From: CAXXOK01 sp963664595
GTDB taxonomy: Bacteria; Bacillota; Clostridia; Christensenellales; Aristaeellaceae
DNA: 64,000 nt
Assembly (NCBI GenBank): GCA_963664595.2
Contig: CAXXOK010000004.1
Location: forward strand, 181,105-245,104
Reading direction: 5' to 3'
Below the pieces are notes generated by a model. That model saw nothing but the letters and a program-made list of their open reading frames with translations, searched no databases and was not told the origin of the DNA. Both the position numbers and the translations under genes were made by a program. Position 1 is the stretch's first letter. Each line of letters starts with the position of its first letter. Below are positions 17,780 to 27,214 of this stretch, piece by piece.

Positions 17780-19196
17780 GGACAGTATTCTGAGCTTTGA
17801 AAAGAGCCGTGCGGGGCGCGGCACCCATGTGATTCCCGCGCCCGATGTGCCCGCCTATACCCTGCCGGTGCGCCGTTCCGTGCCGCCGGTGCTGCCGGAG
17901 CTGGCCGAGTGCGATGTGGACCGCCATTATACGGAGCTCTCGCAGAAAGCCTTCGGCGTAAACTGCGGCTTTTATCCGCTGGGCAGCTGCACCATGAAGT
18001 ATAACCCCGCCGTTAACGAGGCCGCCGCCGCGCTGCCCGCCTTTCAAAACGCGCACCCCCTCGCGCCTAAACAGGCCGTGCAGGGCTCGTACCAGGTGAT
18101 GGCGGAGCTGGAGGCACAGCTTTGCCGCGTCACGGGCATGGACGCTTTCACCCTCCAGCCCGCCGCCGGGGCGCATGGGGAATTTGCGGGTATGCTGTTT
18201 ATCAAATCCTACTTTGCCGCGCGGGGCGAAATGAAGCGCACCAAAATGATCGTGCCCGACAGCGCCCACGGCACCAACCCGGCCAGCGCGGCCATGGCGG
18301 GCTTTGAGGTTGTCAGCGTCAAAAGCCGCGCTGACGGCTGCGTGGATCTGGACGCGCTGGACGCGCTGCTGTCGGACGACATCGCGGGCATGATGATGAC
18401 CAACCCCAATACTTTTGGTCTTTTCGAAAAGGATATTTTATCCATCAGCGCGAAAATACATGCAGCGGGAGGATTGCTGTACTACGACGGCGCCAACCTG
18501 AACGCCATTCTGGGCGAAGCCCGGCCCGGCGACATGGGTTTTGACGTTATCCATCTCAACCTCCACAAAACATTTTCCACCCCGCACGGCGGCGGCGGCC
18601 CGGGTGCGGGCCCCGTTGGCGTAAAAGCCTGCCTAACCCCGTTTCTGCCGGGCGTACGGAGCCTTGGCGCGGAGAACGCGCTGCAGCTCAAAGCCTTCCA
18701 TGGCAATTTCTCCGTAATGGTGCGGGCGCTGGCCTATCTCAAATTCCTGGGCGGCGACGGGCTGAGGGACGTAGCGCGGCACGCCGTGCTCAACGCAAAC
18801 TATTTGAAAAAGCGGCTGACCGACATCGGCTGCACGCTGGCCGTGGACCGGCTCTGCATGCACGAGTTTGTCCTGACGATGAAACCCCTGCTGGACGAAT
18901 GCGGCGTACGCGCACTGGATGTTGCCAAACGGCTGATTGATTACGGTATTCATCCGCCGACGATGTATTTTCCGCTCACCGTTCCCGAAGCGCTGATGTT
19001 TGAACCGACCGAGACCGAAAGCCGGGAAACGCTGGACCATGTCGCGGACGTGATGGCCGCCGTTTTGGCGGAAAGCCGGCAAAGCCCGGAAACCCTCCAT
19101 ACCGCACCACACCATGCCGCAATCTCGCGGCCCGACGAAGTGAAAGCCGCCCGCAGCCCCGTGCTTCGCTGGTCGCCGGAAAGAAAAACCGAGTAA
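17772..19196 (+). CDS. gcvPB: Glycine dehydrogenase (decarboxylating) subunit 2
   Basis: The C-terminal half of the split P protein, 474 aa, carrying the cofactor. The PLP-binding lysine is in NLHKTFSTPHGGGGPG near residue 264. The conserved GFYPLGSCTMKYNP and SAHGTNPASAAMAGF blocks are present. It overlaps gcvPA by 8 bp, which fits the 1:1 stoichiometry of the two subunits. Length is normal. The last 20 or so residues (AARSPVLRWSPERKTE) look like a non-conserved tail. Confidence 0.95.
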   Translation: MNKDSILSFEKSRAGRGTHVIPAPDVPAYTLPVRRSVPPVLPELAECDVDRHYTELSQKAFGVNCGFYPLGSCTMKYNPAVNEAAAALPAFQNAHPLAPKQAVQGSYQVMAELEAQLCRVTGMDAFTLQPAAGAHGEFAGMLFIKSYFAARGEMKRTKMIVPDSAHGTNPASAAMAGFEVVSVKSRADGCVDLDALDALLSDDIAGMMMTNPNTFGLFEKDILSISAKIHAAGGLLYYDGANLNAILGEARPGDMGFDVIHLNLHKTFSTPHGGGGPGAGPVGVKACLTPFLPGVRSLGAENALQLKAFHGNFSVMVRALAYLKFLGGDGLRDVARHAVLNANYLKKRLTDIGCTLAVDRLCMHEFVLTMKPLLDECGVRALDVAKRLIDYGIHPPTMYFPLTVPEALMFEPTETESRETLDHVADVMAAVLAESRQSPETLHTAPHHAAISRPDEVKAARSPVLRWSPERKTE

Positions 19197-19213
19197 TCAG
19201 AGGTGTACGTATC

Positions 19214-20287
19214 ATGATCAGACGAACGGCCTGTATCATCGCCAGGGGAACAGATCCTTACCGGAACCTCGCCATCGAAAAGCAGCTGCTGGACACGCTG
19301 CCGGAGGAGACGGCGATCCTTTACCTGTGGCAGAATGCGCATACCATCGTCTGCGGCCGCAACCAAAACCCGTGGTATGAATGCCGCGTGAAAGAGTTTC
19401 TCTCCGAAGGCGGCAAGATCGCACGCCGCCTGAGCGGCGGGGGCGCGGTGTATCATGATATGGGCAACCTCAACTTCACGTTTCTGCTGCCCAAAACCTC
19501 GTTTGATATTCCCAAGCAGCTGTCCGTTATTCAGGCGGCCGTTGCCGCTTTCGGCCTGAAAGCCGTGCGCAGCGGCCGCAACGACCTGCACATCGGCGAC
19601 CGTAAGTTTTCCGGCAACGCCTTCTTTTCTTCCGGGCTGAACGCCTATCACCACGGCACGCTGCTGGTGAACGCCGATATGTCCGTTATGGGCCGCTACC
19701 TGACCGCCGACCAGCAGAAGCTCCAGAACCGGGGCGTAAAAAGTGTGCCCGCGCGGGTAATCAACCTGCAGTCCCTGGCCCACGATATGACGATTGAAAA
19801 CCTCCAGGGCGAGCTGTTTCGCGCCTTTGCCAAGGTATACGGCATCAAGCCGACGATGCTGGATGAAAAGATGATGGACCAGCCCACCATTACCAAGCTG
19901 ACCTCGCTGTACCGCAGCCCCGGCTGGATTTTCCCCAAGGAAGTCCCCTACACCTTTACGGTCAAGGAGCGTTTCCCCTGGGGCGGCATCCACGTCCACC
20001 TGCTGGTGGAGGACGGCATGATCCGCGAAGCGCGGTTTTTTACCGACGCCATGGAAGCGGGCCTGTTTTCGGTGCTGGAGCAATCGCTGATCGGTTCGCC
20101 GTCGCTGATATCCTCCATCACCGCGCGCCTGAAGCAGAAGCAGGATATGATCCGGGACGAATCCCTGCGGCAGGTGGTCAGCGATGTGGGTTCGCTGATC
20201 TGCAGCCATATCCGCGTCAGCGACCGCAGCGCCTACCAGCGCACGGAAGAGGAAGCGCCGCCCGCGGAACCGAATCAGCAGACATAA
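19214..20287 (+). CDS. lplA: Lipoate-protein ligase A
   Basis: A 357-aa ligase that attaches lipoate, via lipoyl-AMP, to carrier lysines such as that of GcvH. The signature RRLSGGGAVYHDMGNLNFTF holds the lipoate/ATP site, followed by GRNDLHIGDRKFSGNAF and YHHGTLLVNADM. The C-terminal accessory domain (about residues 245-340) is present, as in ligases that use ATP and free lipoate. It follows gcvPB by 17 bp. No lipA/lipB is nearby, so scavenging of external lipoate is the simplest reading. The tail (EEEAPPAEPNQQT) is non-conserved. Confidence 0.94.
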   Translation: MIRRTACIIARGTDPYRNLAIEKQLLDTLPEETAILYLWQNAHTIVCGRNQNPWYECRVKEFLSEGGKIARRLSGGGAVYHDMGNLNFTFLLPKTSFDIPKQLSVIQAAVAAFGLKAVRSGRNDLHIGDRKFSGNAFFSSGLNAYHHGTLLVNADMSVMGRYLTADQQKLQNRGVKSVPARVINLQSLAHDMTIENLQGELFRAFAKVYGIKPTMLDEKMMDQPTITKLTSLYRSPGWIFPKEVPYTFTVKERFPWGGIHVHLLVEDGMIREARFFTDAMEAGLFSVLEQSLIGSPSLISSITARLKQKQDMIRDESLRQVVSDVGSLICSHIRVSDRSAYQRTEEEAPPAEPNQQT

Positions 20288-20307
20288 TCAACATTCTTCA
20301 TTCACAC

Positions 20308-20340
20308 AAAAAGGCTGCCGCTTGCGCGACAGCCTTTTTG
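20308..20340. terminator. Bidirectional terminator between lplA and gapA
   Basis: AAAAAGGCTG and CAGCCTTTTT pair around a short CGC/GCG inner stem and a TTGC loop. The A and T tracts on opposite sides make it usable for both convergent genes. Confidence 0.9.
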
Positions 20341-20362
20341 TATGTGAATGTTATGCCAGTGC

Positions 20363-21388
20363 TCAGCCCAGTTCCGCAAAGTACTTGATGGTGCGGACCA
20401 TCTGGGAGGTGTAGCTGTTTTCGTTGTCATACCAGGCAACGGTCTGCACCTGATAGGTATCGTCGTCCAGCTTGGTCACCATGGTCTGGGTGGCGTCGAA
20501 GATGGAGCCGAATTTGGTGCCGATCACATCGGAGGAAACGATCTCCTCTTCGTTGTAGCCATAGCTGGCAGACGCGGCGGCCTTCATGGCGGCGTTGATC
20601 TTTTCCACGGTTACATCCTTGCCCTTGACAACGGACACCAGAATGGTGGTGGAGCCGGTGGGCACAGGTACGCGCTGGGCGGAGCCGATCAGCTTGCCGT
20701 TGAGCTCCGGAATCACCATGCCAATGGCCTTGGCGGCGCCGGTGGAGTTGGGCACGATATTGCAGGCGGCGGCGCGGGCACGGCGCAGGTCACCCTTGCG
20801 GTGCGGGCCGTCCAGTACCATCTGATCGCCGGTATAGGCGTGGATGGTGGACATGATACCGGCCTGGATGGGATAGGTCTTGTTCAGCACATCCGCCATG
20901 GGAGCCAGGCAGTTGGTGGTGCAGCTCGCCGCGGAGATGATCTTGTCTTCCTTGGTCAGCGTGTTTTCGTTCACGGAGAAAACAATGGTCTTCATCTTGC
21001 CGGCGGGTGCGGAGATGATAACCTTTTTAGCGCCGGCAGCGATATGCGCCTGGCTCTTCTCCTCGCTGGTGTAAAAGCCCGTGCACTCCAGCACGACGTC
21101 GATATCCAGCTTGCCCCAGGGCGCGTCCTTGGCGTCCTTGATGGCGTAGATTTTGATTTCTTTTCCATCTACAATGATGGAATCATCCGTGGCCTCTACG
21201 GTGTGAAGGTTTTCGCCCAGTCTGCCGCAGAAAGAACCCTGAGCGGTATCATACTTCAGCAGGTGCGCCAGCATTGCGGGGCTGGTGAGATCGTTGATGG
21301 CAACAACTTCATAACCATCCGCAACAAACATCTGGCGGAAAGCAAGGCGGCCGATACGACCAAACCCGTTAATTGCTACTTTGACCAT
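20363..21388 (-). CDS. gapA: Glyceraldehyde-3-phosphate dehydrogenase
   Basis: Glycolytic NAD-dependent GAPDH of 341 aa, forming 1,3-bisphosphoglycerate. The nucleotide fold starts at INGFGRIGRLAFRQ, the catalytic cysteine is in SAASCTTNCLAP near residue 154, and the substrate segment reads RRARAAACNIVPNSTGAAKAIG. The C-terminal WYDNENSYTSQMVR is canonical. The ATG at 21388 has a perfect AGGAGG; a longer in-frame start at 21667 would cross the promoter. It appears monocistronic, with its own promoter and terminator. No other glycolytic gene is adjacent. Confidence 0.97.
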   Translation of the reverse strand: MVKVAINGFGRIGRLAFRQMFVADGYEVVAINDLTSPAMLAHLLKYDTAQGSFCGRLGENLHTVEATDDSIIVDGKEIKIYAIKDAKDAPWGKLDIDVVLECTGFYTSEEKSQAHIAAGAKKVIISAPAGKMKTIVFSVNENTLTKEDKIISAASCTTNCLAPMADVLNKTYPIQAGIMSTIHAYTGDQMVLDGPHRKGDLRRARAAACNIVPNSTGAAKAIGMVIPELNGKLIGSAQRVPVPTGSTTILVSVVKGKDVTVEKINAAMKAAASASYGYNEEEIVSSDVIGTKFGSIFDATQTMVTKLDDDTYQVQTVAWYDNENSYTSQMVRTIKYFAELG

Positions 21389-21440
21389 TTTTTCTCCTCC
21401 TATTATCACATTGATTGTTAATTTGGTGTCAACCCTGTCT

Positions 21441-21469
21441 ATTGTACCCAAAACAGGCCTGTATTGCAA
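21441..21469 (-). promoter_or_regulatory. gapA promoter
   Basis: On the minus strand TTGCAA (21464-21469), a 17-bp spacer and TACAAT (21441-21446), 52 bp before the gapA ATG. The rest of the 312-bp gap up to 21700 holds the divergent nitroreductase promoter and otherwise nothing recognisable. A second TTGACA nearer gapA would place its -10 on the ribosome-binding site and is ignored. Confidence 0.7.
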
Positions 21470-21622
21470 GTATGAAACGGAATTCCGCCCTTTCTCTTTC
21501 ATGTTTGCAAGCAGGCGGTGCAATACGGTCGGACTTCGGCCTGATTTGATATCCCGCCGTTGCTTCTGTCTCCGGCTTCCCCGCAGGCGTGCGATCCCCT
21601 GCCGCGAATCTCCCCCTGAGCA

Positions 21623-21652
21623 TTGACGCGCTGACAACCGCTTCTGTATAAT
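21623..21652 (+). promoter_or_regulatory. Promoter of the nitroreductase/AraC pair
   Basis: TTGACG (21623-21628), an 18-bp spacer and a perfect TATAAT (21647-21652), about 48 bp upstream of the nitroreductase ATG. Confidence 0.75.
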
Positions 21653-21700
21653 CAGAATCAGTAACATGCAGAAATCACGCGCATTACAGGAGGTTTTGCC

Positions 21701-22435
21701 ATGAATGCCGTCATTCAGAGCCTATTTACCCGCAAATCGGTTCGCTCGTATGAAAGCAAGCCGATCGACCCGCAGCTGAAAGAGCAGATCCTGCTGGCCG
21801 CCATGCAAGCCCCCACTGCAGGCAATCAGCAGCTGTACACAATATTGGATGTCACGGATGCGGAGTTGAAACGTCAGTTGTCCGTCACCTGCGATCACCA
21901 GCCCTTTATCGCAACCGCTCCCCTGGTGCTGATCTTTTGCGCCGATCCGCTGAAATGGGTGGACGCTTACCGTTCGGTCGGCTGCGATCCCCGTCCCATC
22001 GGCCCCGGGGATTTGCTGCTTGCCATGCAGGATGCCGTCATCGCCGCGCAAAACGCTGTAACCGCCGCGTGGAGCCTGGGAATCGGCTCGTGCTACATCG
22101 GCGATATCATGGAAAACGCGGAGCAGCACCGCGCCATGCTTCACCTGCCCCCGGAGGTAATGCCGGCCACCATGGTGGTGTTCGGCTATCCCACCGTGCA
22201 TCAGCTGGAACGCTTCAAGCCGGAGCGCAGTCCGCTGGAATCCATCGTGCAGCAAAACACCTATCACCGGATGGACAGCGGCGCGCTTCGCCGGATGATT
22301 GAGCCGCGCATCGGCCAGAACGCGTATGAAGCGTGGGTCGCCGCGTTTTGCGGCCGGAAGTTCAACTCCGGGTTTGCCCGCGAGCTGAGCCGCTCGGCAC
22401 AGGTGTATCTGCGGTCGCTTTCCCCGGAAGAATAA
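21701..22435 (+). CDS. Nitroreductase-family FMN oxidoreductase (NfsA/FRP-like)
   Basis: A 244-aa flavoprotein of the nitroreductase superfamily. It opens with FTRKSVRSYESKPI, the usual FMN-contacting start. MQAPTAGNQQ and SLGIGSCYIGDIMEN are further cofactor motifs, and the C-terminal extension (about residues 180-244) is of the NfsA/FRP type. Members reduce nitroaromatics, quinones or flavins with NAD(P)H; the physiological substrate here is unknown. AGGAGG precedes the ATG. It is followed 13 bp later by an AraC-GyrI regulator that may control it. Confidence 0.85.
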   Translation: MNAVIQSLFTRKSVRSYESKPIDPQLKEQILLAAMQAPTAGNQQLYTILDVTDAELKRQLSVTCDHQPFIATAPLVLIFCADPLKWVDAYRSVGCDPRPIGPGDLLLAMQDAVIAAQNAVTAAWSLGIGSCYIGDIMENAEQHRAMLHLPPEVMPATMVVFGYPTVHQLERFKPERSPLESIVQQNTYHRMDSGALRRMIEPRIGQNAYEAWVAAFCGRKFNSGFARELSRSAQVYLRSLSPEE

Positions 22436-22448
22436 CGGAGGGCAAGTC

Positions 22449-23378
22449 ATGTGCGATCCGTTAACCCGAAACGAATACCTGCGGCGCATCCATGCCGTGC
22501 AGGATTATATCGAAAGCAACCTGGACCGCGCGCCGCGCCTTGCCGAGCTTGCGGATATCGCGGGGTTTTCGCAGTATCACTTTCACCGCATTTTTCACGC
22601 TGTAACCGGTGAAACGCTACTGCAATACCATAACCGCGTCAAGCTGGAGCGCGCAACTGCCTATCTGCTGCACAGCCCGAAGGCAACGGTTACGGACATC
22701 GCGTATCACTACGGGTTTGCCGATTCCGCAGTTTTCTCCCGCGCGTTCAAAGCCCGTTACGGCGTCAGCCCGTCGGCCTGCCGGCAGCAGTACCGCAAGA
22801 ATTGCAATGCGGTCCCGGGGCGCTCCCCGTATGATGGAAACACGGAAACCATTAAAAACGGGAGTGATTGGATGAGCACACAGGCAAACGGCGTTGAACT
22901 GCAAACCCTGAATTGGCGCGTGATCTATGTACGGTTTACGGGCACCTATCCGGAAATGGCGAAGGCCATGCCGGGCATGATGCAAAAAATCTACCGGTTC
23001 GCTCTGGGCCAGAAACTGCTGAACCCCAAAATTACCAAAATCTTAAGCGTTTACCACGACAACCCCGAGCTTACAGAGGCGGCGCAGCTGCGCACCAGCC
23101 TTTGTATGGTGGTGCCGGAGGATGCCGAGATCCGGCTGAAGGACGATATCGGCGAAATGCGGATTGAAGGCGTTTATGCCGTCGGCCATTTTGAGCTGAT
23201 GCCGCACGAATACCCTGCCGCCTGGCAATACCTGTACGGCGAATGGCTGCCCGGCAGCGGGTACCAGCCCCGCGACACCTTCCCCTTTGAGGTCTATGTC
23301 AGCGATCCCTCCAAAAACCCGGGCGGAAAGCAGCTGCTGGATGTTTACGTGCCGGTTGAGCCTCTCGGGACTATTTAG
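22449..23378 (+). CDS. AraC-family regulator fused to a GyrI-like effector-binding domain
   Basis: A 309-aa two-domain transcription factor. Residues 8-112 form the paired helix-turn-helix of the AraC/XylS family (LAELADIAGFSQYHFHRIFH and VTDIAYHYGFADSAVFSRAF). After a linker, residues about 145-305 form a GyrI-like (SOUL/AraC effector) domain that binds small hydrophobic or cationic ligands in relatives such as Rob and BmrR. Putting the DNA-binding domain first is typical of this fusion. It lies 13 bp after the nitroreductase with GGAGGG before the ATG, so local control of that operon in response to a toxic compound is likely but unproven. Confidence 0.88.
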   Translation: MCDPLTRNEYLRRIHAVQDYIESNLDRAPRLAELADIAGFSQYHFHRIFHAVTGETLLQYHNRVKLERATAYLLHSPKATVTDIAYHYGFADSAVFSRAFKARYGVSPSACRQQYRKNCNAVPGRSPYDGNTETIKNGSDWMSTQANGVELQTLNWRVIYVRFTGTYPEMAKAMPGMMQKIYRFALGQKLLNPKITKILSVYHDNPELTEAAQLRTSLCMVVPEDAEIRLKDDIGEMRIEGVYAVGHFELMPHEYPAAWQYLYGEWLPGSGYQPRDTFPFEVYVSDPSKNPGGKQLLDVYVPVEPLGTI

Positions 23379-23397
23379 CAGGCCTTCATCAATCAGG

Positions 23398-23432
23398 AAA
23401 ACCGGTGCGCGCAACCCGCTGTGCCGGTTTTT
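23398..23432 (+). terminator. Terminator after the AraC-GyrI gene
   Basis: AAAACCGG pairs with CCGGTTTT (8 bp) around a GC-rich loop, followed by TTCC. It sits 20 bp beyond the stop codon. Confidence 0.65.
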
Positions 23433-23502
23433 CCATGCCGCGCACACCCTTGTTCCACACCCGCGCAAACCGGGTATAGGGACCGTTTGGAAGGGATCGG
23501 TG

Positions 23503-23531
23503 TTGCTTTCACGTTCCCGGTACGGTATCAT
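23503..23531 (+). promoter_or_regulatory. Promoter of the glycerol-3-phosphate dehydrogenase-like gene
   Basis: TTGCTT, a 17-bp spacer and TATCAT (23526-23531). The transcript would begin at or just inside a hairpin, TGGGACA (23536-23542) with TGTCCCA (23551-23557), that occupies the 5' leader. The hairpin lacks a T-tract, so it is more likely a stability or protein-binding element than a terminator. Confidence 0.6.
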
Positions 23532-23578
23532 AGGGTGGGACATTTTTCATTGTCCCATCGCTTGAGAGGAGCCTTGTC

Positions 23579-24616
23579 ATGAGTATCATTACCATTGTCG
23601 GCGCCGGTATGATGGGCTCGGCCATGAGCCTGCCCGCCTGTGATAACGGGCATACGGTGCGCATTGTGGGCACCCATTTGGACCGGGATATCATCTCCCA
23701 CGCACAGGAACATCCGTGGCACCTCACCATGAAACGGCCGCTGCCGGAGGGTATCCGGTATTATCAGATCGAAGCCATGCAGGAAGCGCTGGCCGGGGCC
23801 GACGTGGTTATCGGTGGTGTGAGCAGCTTCGGCGTGGATTGGTTTTTGGAAAACGTGATCCCGTTCATCCCGGACGGGGTTCCGGTGCTGTCCGTCACCA
23901 AGGGGCTGATGGACCGGGAGGATGGCACGCTGATGCCTTTTCCCGTATATTACCGGCAAAAATCCGGGCGGCCGCTGTCCTTCAACGCCATCGGCGGGCC
24001 CTGCACCAGCTACGAGCTGGCCGACCGCCGCCATAGCGCCGTGGCCTTTTGCGGCGACGATCCGGCGGTTTTGAAACAGCTGAAGGCGCTGCTGGAAACA
24101 GACTATTACCACATCAGCCTGTCTACGGACGTGATGGGCGTTGAATGCGCCGTGGCTATGAAAAACGCTTATGCCCTCGGCGTTACGCTGGCCGTCGGGC
24201 TGATTGAAAAAGAAGAAGGCGCAGGCTGCACGCAGGCCTACAACCCGCAGGCCGCCCTGTTTGGACAGAGCGTGCGCGAGATGAGCGCCCTCCTGAACTA
24301 TGCGGGAGGCAAAGCCGAGAACATCGTCTACGGCGCGGGCGACCTGTATGTCACCATCTTCGGCGGGCGTACCCGCAAGCTGGGCACGCTGCTGGGCCGC
24401 GGTTTACCGTTTTCACAAGCCATGGAAGAGCTCAGTGGCATCACGCTGGAATCCGTTGCGATTACCGAGCGGCTTATCAGCGCCGTCACAAAAGCCTTTG
24501 CCGACGGCAGACTGGATGCCGGACAATTTCCGCTGCTGGAGCACGTGGCGAACCTCCTGCACGAAAAACCGACAGGCGGCATTCCATTCAGCCGTTTTGA
24601 AACCATGTCCTTCTGA
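23579..24616 (+). CDS. NAD(P)H-dependent glycerol-3-phosphate dehydrogenase-family protein
   Basis: A 345-aa protein with an N-terminal Rossmann fold (IVGAGMMGSAMSLP, residues 6-19), the SVTKGL loop and the catalytic-domain helix VECAVAMKNAYALGV. The family contributes the conserved lysine there and in SVTKG. It fits the GpsA superfamily, which reduces dihydroxyacetone phosphate to glycerol-3-phosphate for phospholipid synthesis. It diverges from standard GpsA in the glycine motif and in GDLYVTIFGGRTRKLG (usually DLxLTC...N). It may be a paralogue with a related substrate, so no gene symbol is given. It is flanked by its own promoter and the pyr promoter. Confidence 0.8.
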   Translation: MSIITIVGAGMMGSAMSLPACDNGHTVRIVGTHLDRDIISHAQEHPWHLTMKRPLPEGIRYYQIEAMQEALAGADVVIGGVSSFGVDWFLENVIPFIPDGVPVLSVTKGLMDREDGTLMPFPVYYRQKSGRPLSFNAIGGPCTSYELADRRHSAVAFCGDDPAVLKQLKALLETDYYHISLSTDVMGVECAVAMKNAYALGVTLAVGLIEKEEGAGCTQAYNPQAALFGQSVREMSALLNYAGGKAENIVYGAGDLYVTIFGGRTRKLGTLLGRGLPFSQAMEELSGITLESVAITERLISAVTKAFADGRLDAGQFPLLEHVANLLHEKPTGGIPFSRFETMSF

Positions 24617-24787
24617 TGCAGGGCACGAGGGCAGCATATTCATTCAGCGAAGTTGTATAATTATGCGACGTGGCACAACAGCCGAAAACGCTTGTCCTGA
24701 TTGCATTTCGTTCCTGTTTCCCGTTCCTGATATCGATATCTCCCCACTTTCGCAACATTTTATACAGGAATTTCTTCAAATTATCCG

Positions 24788-24816
24788 TTGACAACCGATG
24801 GGACTTCCAGTATAAT
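24788..24816 (+). promoter_or_regulatory. Consensus promoter of the pyr operon
   Basis: A perfect TTGACA (24788-24793), a 17-bp spacer and a perfect TATAAT (24811-24816). The leader to the first gene is only about 45 nt and shows no PyrR-type antiterminator/terminator structure. Confidence 0.9.
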
Positions 24817-24866
24817 ACACAGTTGAATATACCGAAGCATTCCTTGCCGCGAAAGGAGACGGACGC

Positions 24867-26116
24867 TTGGACGCAGTGCTCAAAGGAGCCACGCTTTATA
24901 CAAAGCAGTCGCTTGTCGAAGGGGATCTCTTCATTGCCAGGGACAAGGTGTTTCCTCTTTTATCACCGACTGCCGAAGGCGACGCGCCCGTTATTTCCCT
25001 TTCCGGCAAAGTCATCGTTCCCGGTTTCGCAGATGTTCACGTTCATTTGCGGGAACCGGGTTTTTCGTATAAGGAGACGCTGCTTACCGGCACTCGTGCG
25101 GCCGCGCACGGCGGCTATACCGCCGTATGCGCCATGCCCAACCTCAGCCCACCGCCCGACAACCCGGATCACCTGGCAGAGGAACTGGAAATCATCGGGC
25201 GGGATGCCTGCGTGCATGTGAAGCCCTATGCCTGCATCACACAGGGGCAGCAGGGAAACAAGCTGGTGGATTTCCATACGCTCGCGCCCCTCGTGGCCGG
25301 TTTTTCGGACGACGGGCGCGGCGTGCAGAGCGAAAGCCTGATGCGCAGCGCCATGGAGCAGGTTAAGGCCGCAGGCAGCCTGATCGCCGCCCACTGCGAG
25401 CAAAACGATCTGCTGCACGGCGGCTATATCCACGACGGCGCATACTGCCGCCGCAACGGGCACAAGGGGATATCCTCCGAAAGCGAATGGCGGCAGCTGG
25501 AACGCGACCTGAAGCTGGCCAAAGAAACCGGCTGCCGATACCATATGTGCCACGCCTCCACCAAGGAGAGCGTCGCGCTCATCCGCCGGGCCAAGGCCGA
25601 GGGTGTGGACGTAACCTGCGAAACCGCGCCGCACTACCTGCTGCTGTGCGAGGACGACCTCATCAACGACGGGCGTTACAAAATGAACCCGCCGCTGCGC
25701 ACAAAGGCGGATCAGCAGGCGTTGATTGAAGGGCTGCTGGACGGCACCATCGATATGATCGCCACCGATCACGCGCCCCATGCCGCGGCGGAAAAGGCGG
25801 GCGGGCTGAAGGACAGCCTGATGGGCGTTGTGGGCCTGGAATGCGCGTTTGCGGTGCTGTATACCGGGCTGGTCAAGCCCGGCATCCTGCCGCTGCTCAG
25901 GCTGTTTGCGCTGATGATCGACGCCCCGCGCGCGCGCTTCCGTTTGCCGCAGCGGACGCTGGAGAGCGGGCAGCCCGCCGATCTGGCCGTGCTGGACCTG
26001 AACAAGGAATGGATTATCCGCCCCGAAGAATTTTTCTCCAAGGGGCATGCCACCCCGTTTGACAGAATGCGCGTCACGGGAACCTGCGAAATGACAATGG
26101 TCGGAGGCGAAATCAT

Positions 26117-26129
<13 letters not shown>
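24867..26129 (+). CDS. pyrC: Dihydroorotase
   Basis: A zinc amidohydrolase of 420 aa that cyclises carbamoyl-aspartate to dihydroorotate. The metal motif HVHLREPG (His58, His60) is followed by the CAMPNLSPPPDN substrate loop, later metal ligands in SLIAAHCEQ and CHASTKE, and IATDHAPH with the catalytic Asp. This is the class I (Bacillus-like) dihydroorotase. The start is a TTG at 24867; AAGGAGA lies 8 bp upstream, and no ATG fits. It is first of a nine-gene UMP operon and overlaps carA by 13 bp. Confidence 0.95.

Positions 26130-27206
<1,077 letters not shown>

Positions 27207-27214
<8 letters not shown>

Noticed and set aside
21389..21420. TTGACA followed by GATAAT just upstream of gapA
   Set aside because: The -10 would overlap the Shine-Dalgarno sequence, leaving no leader; the pair at 21441-21469 is better placed.
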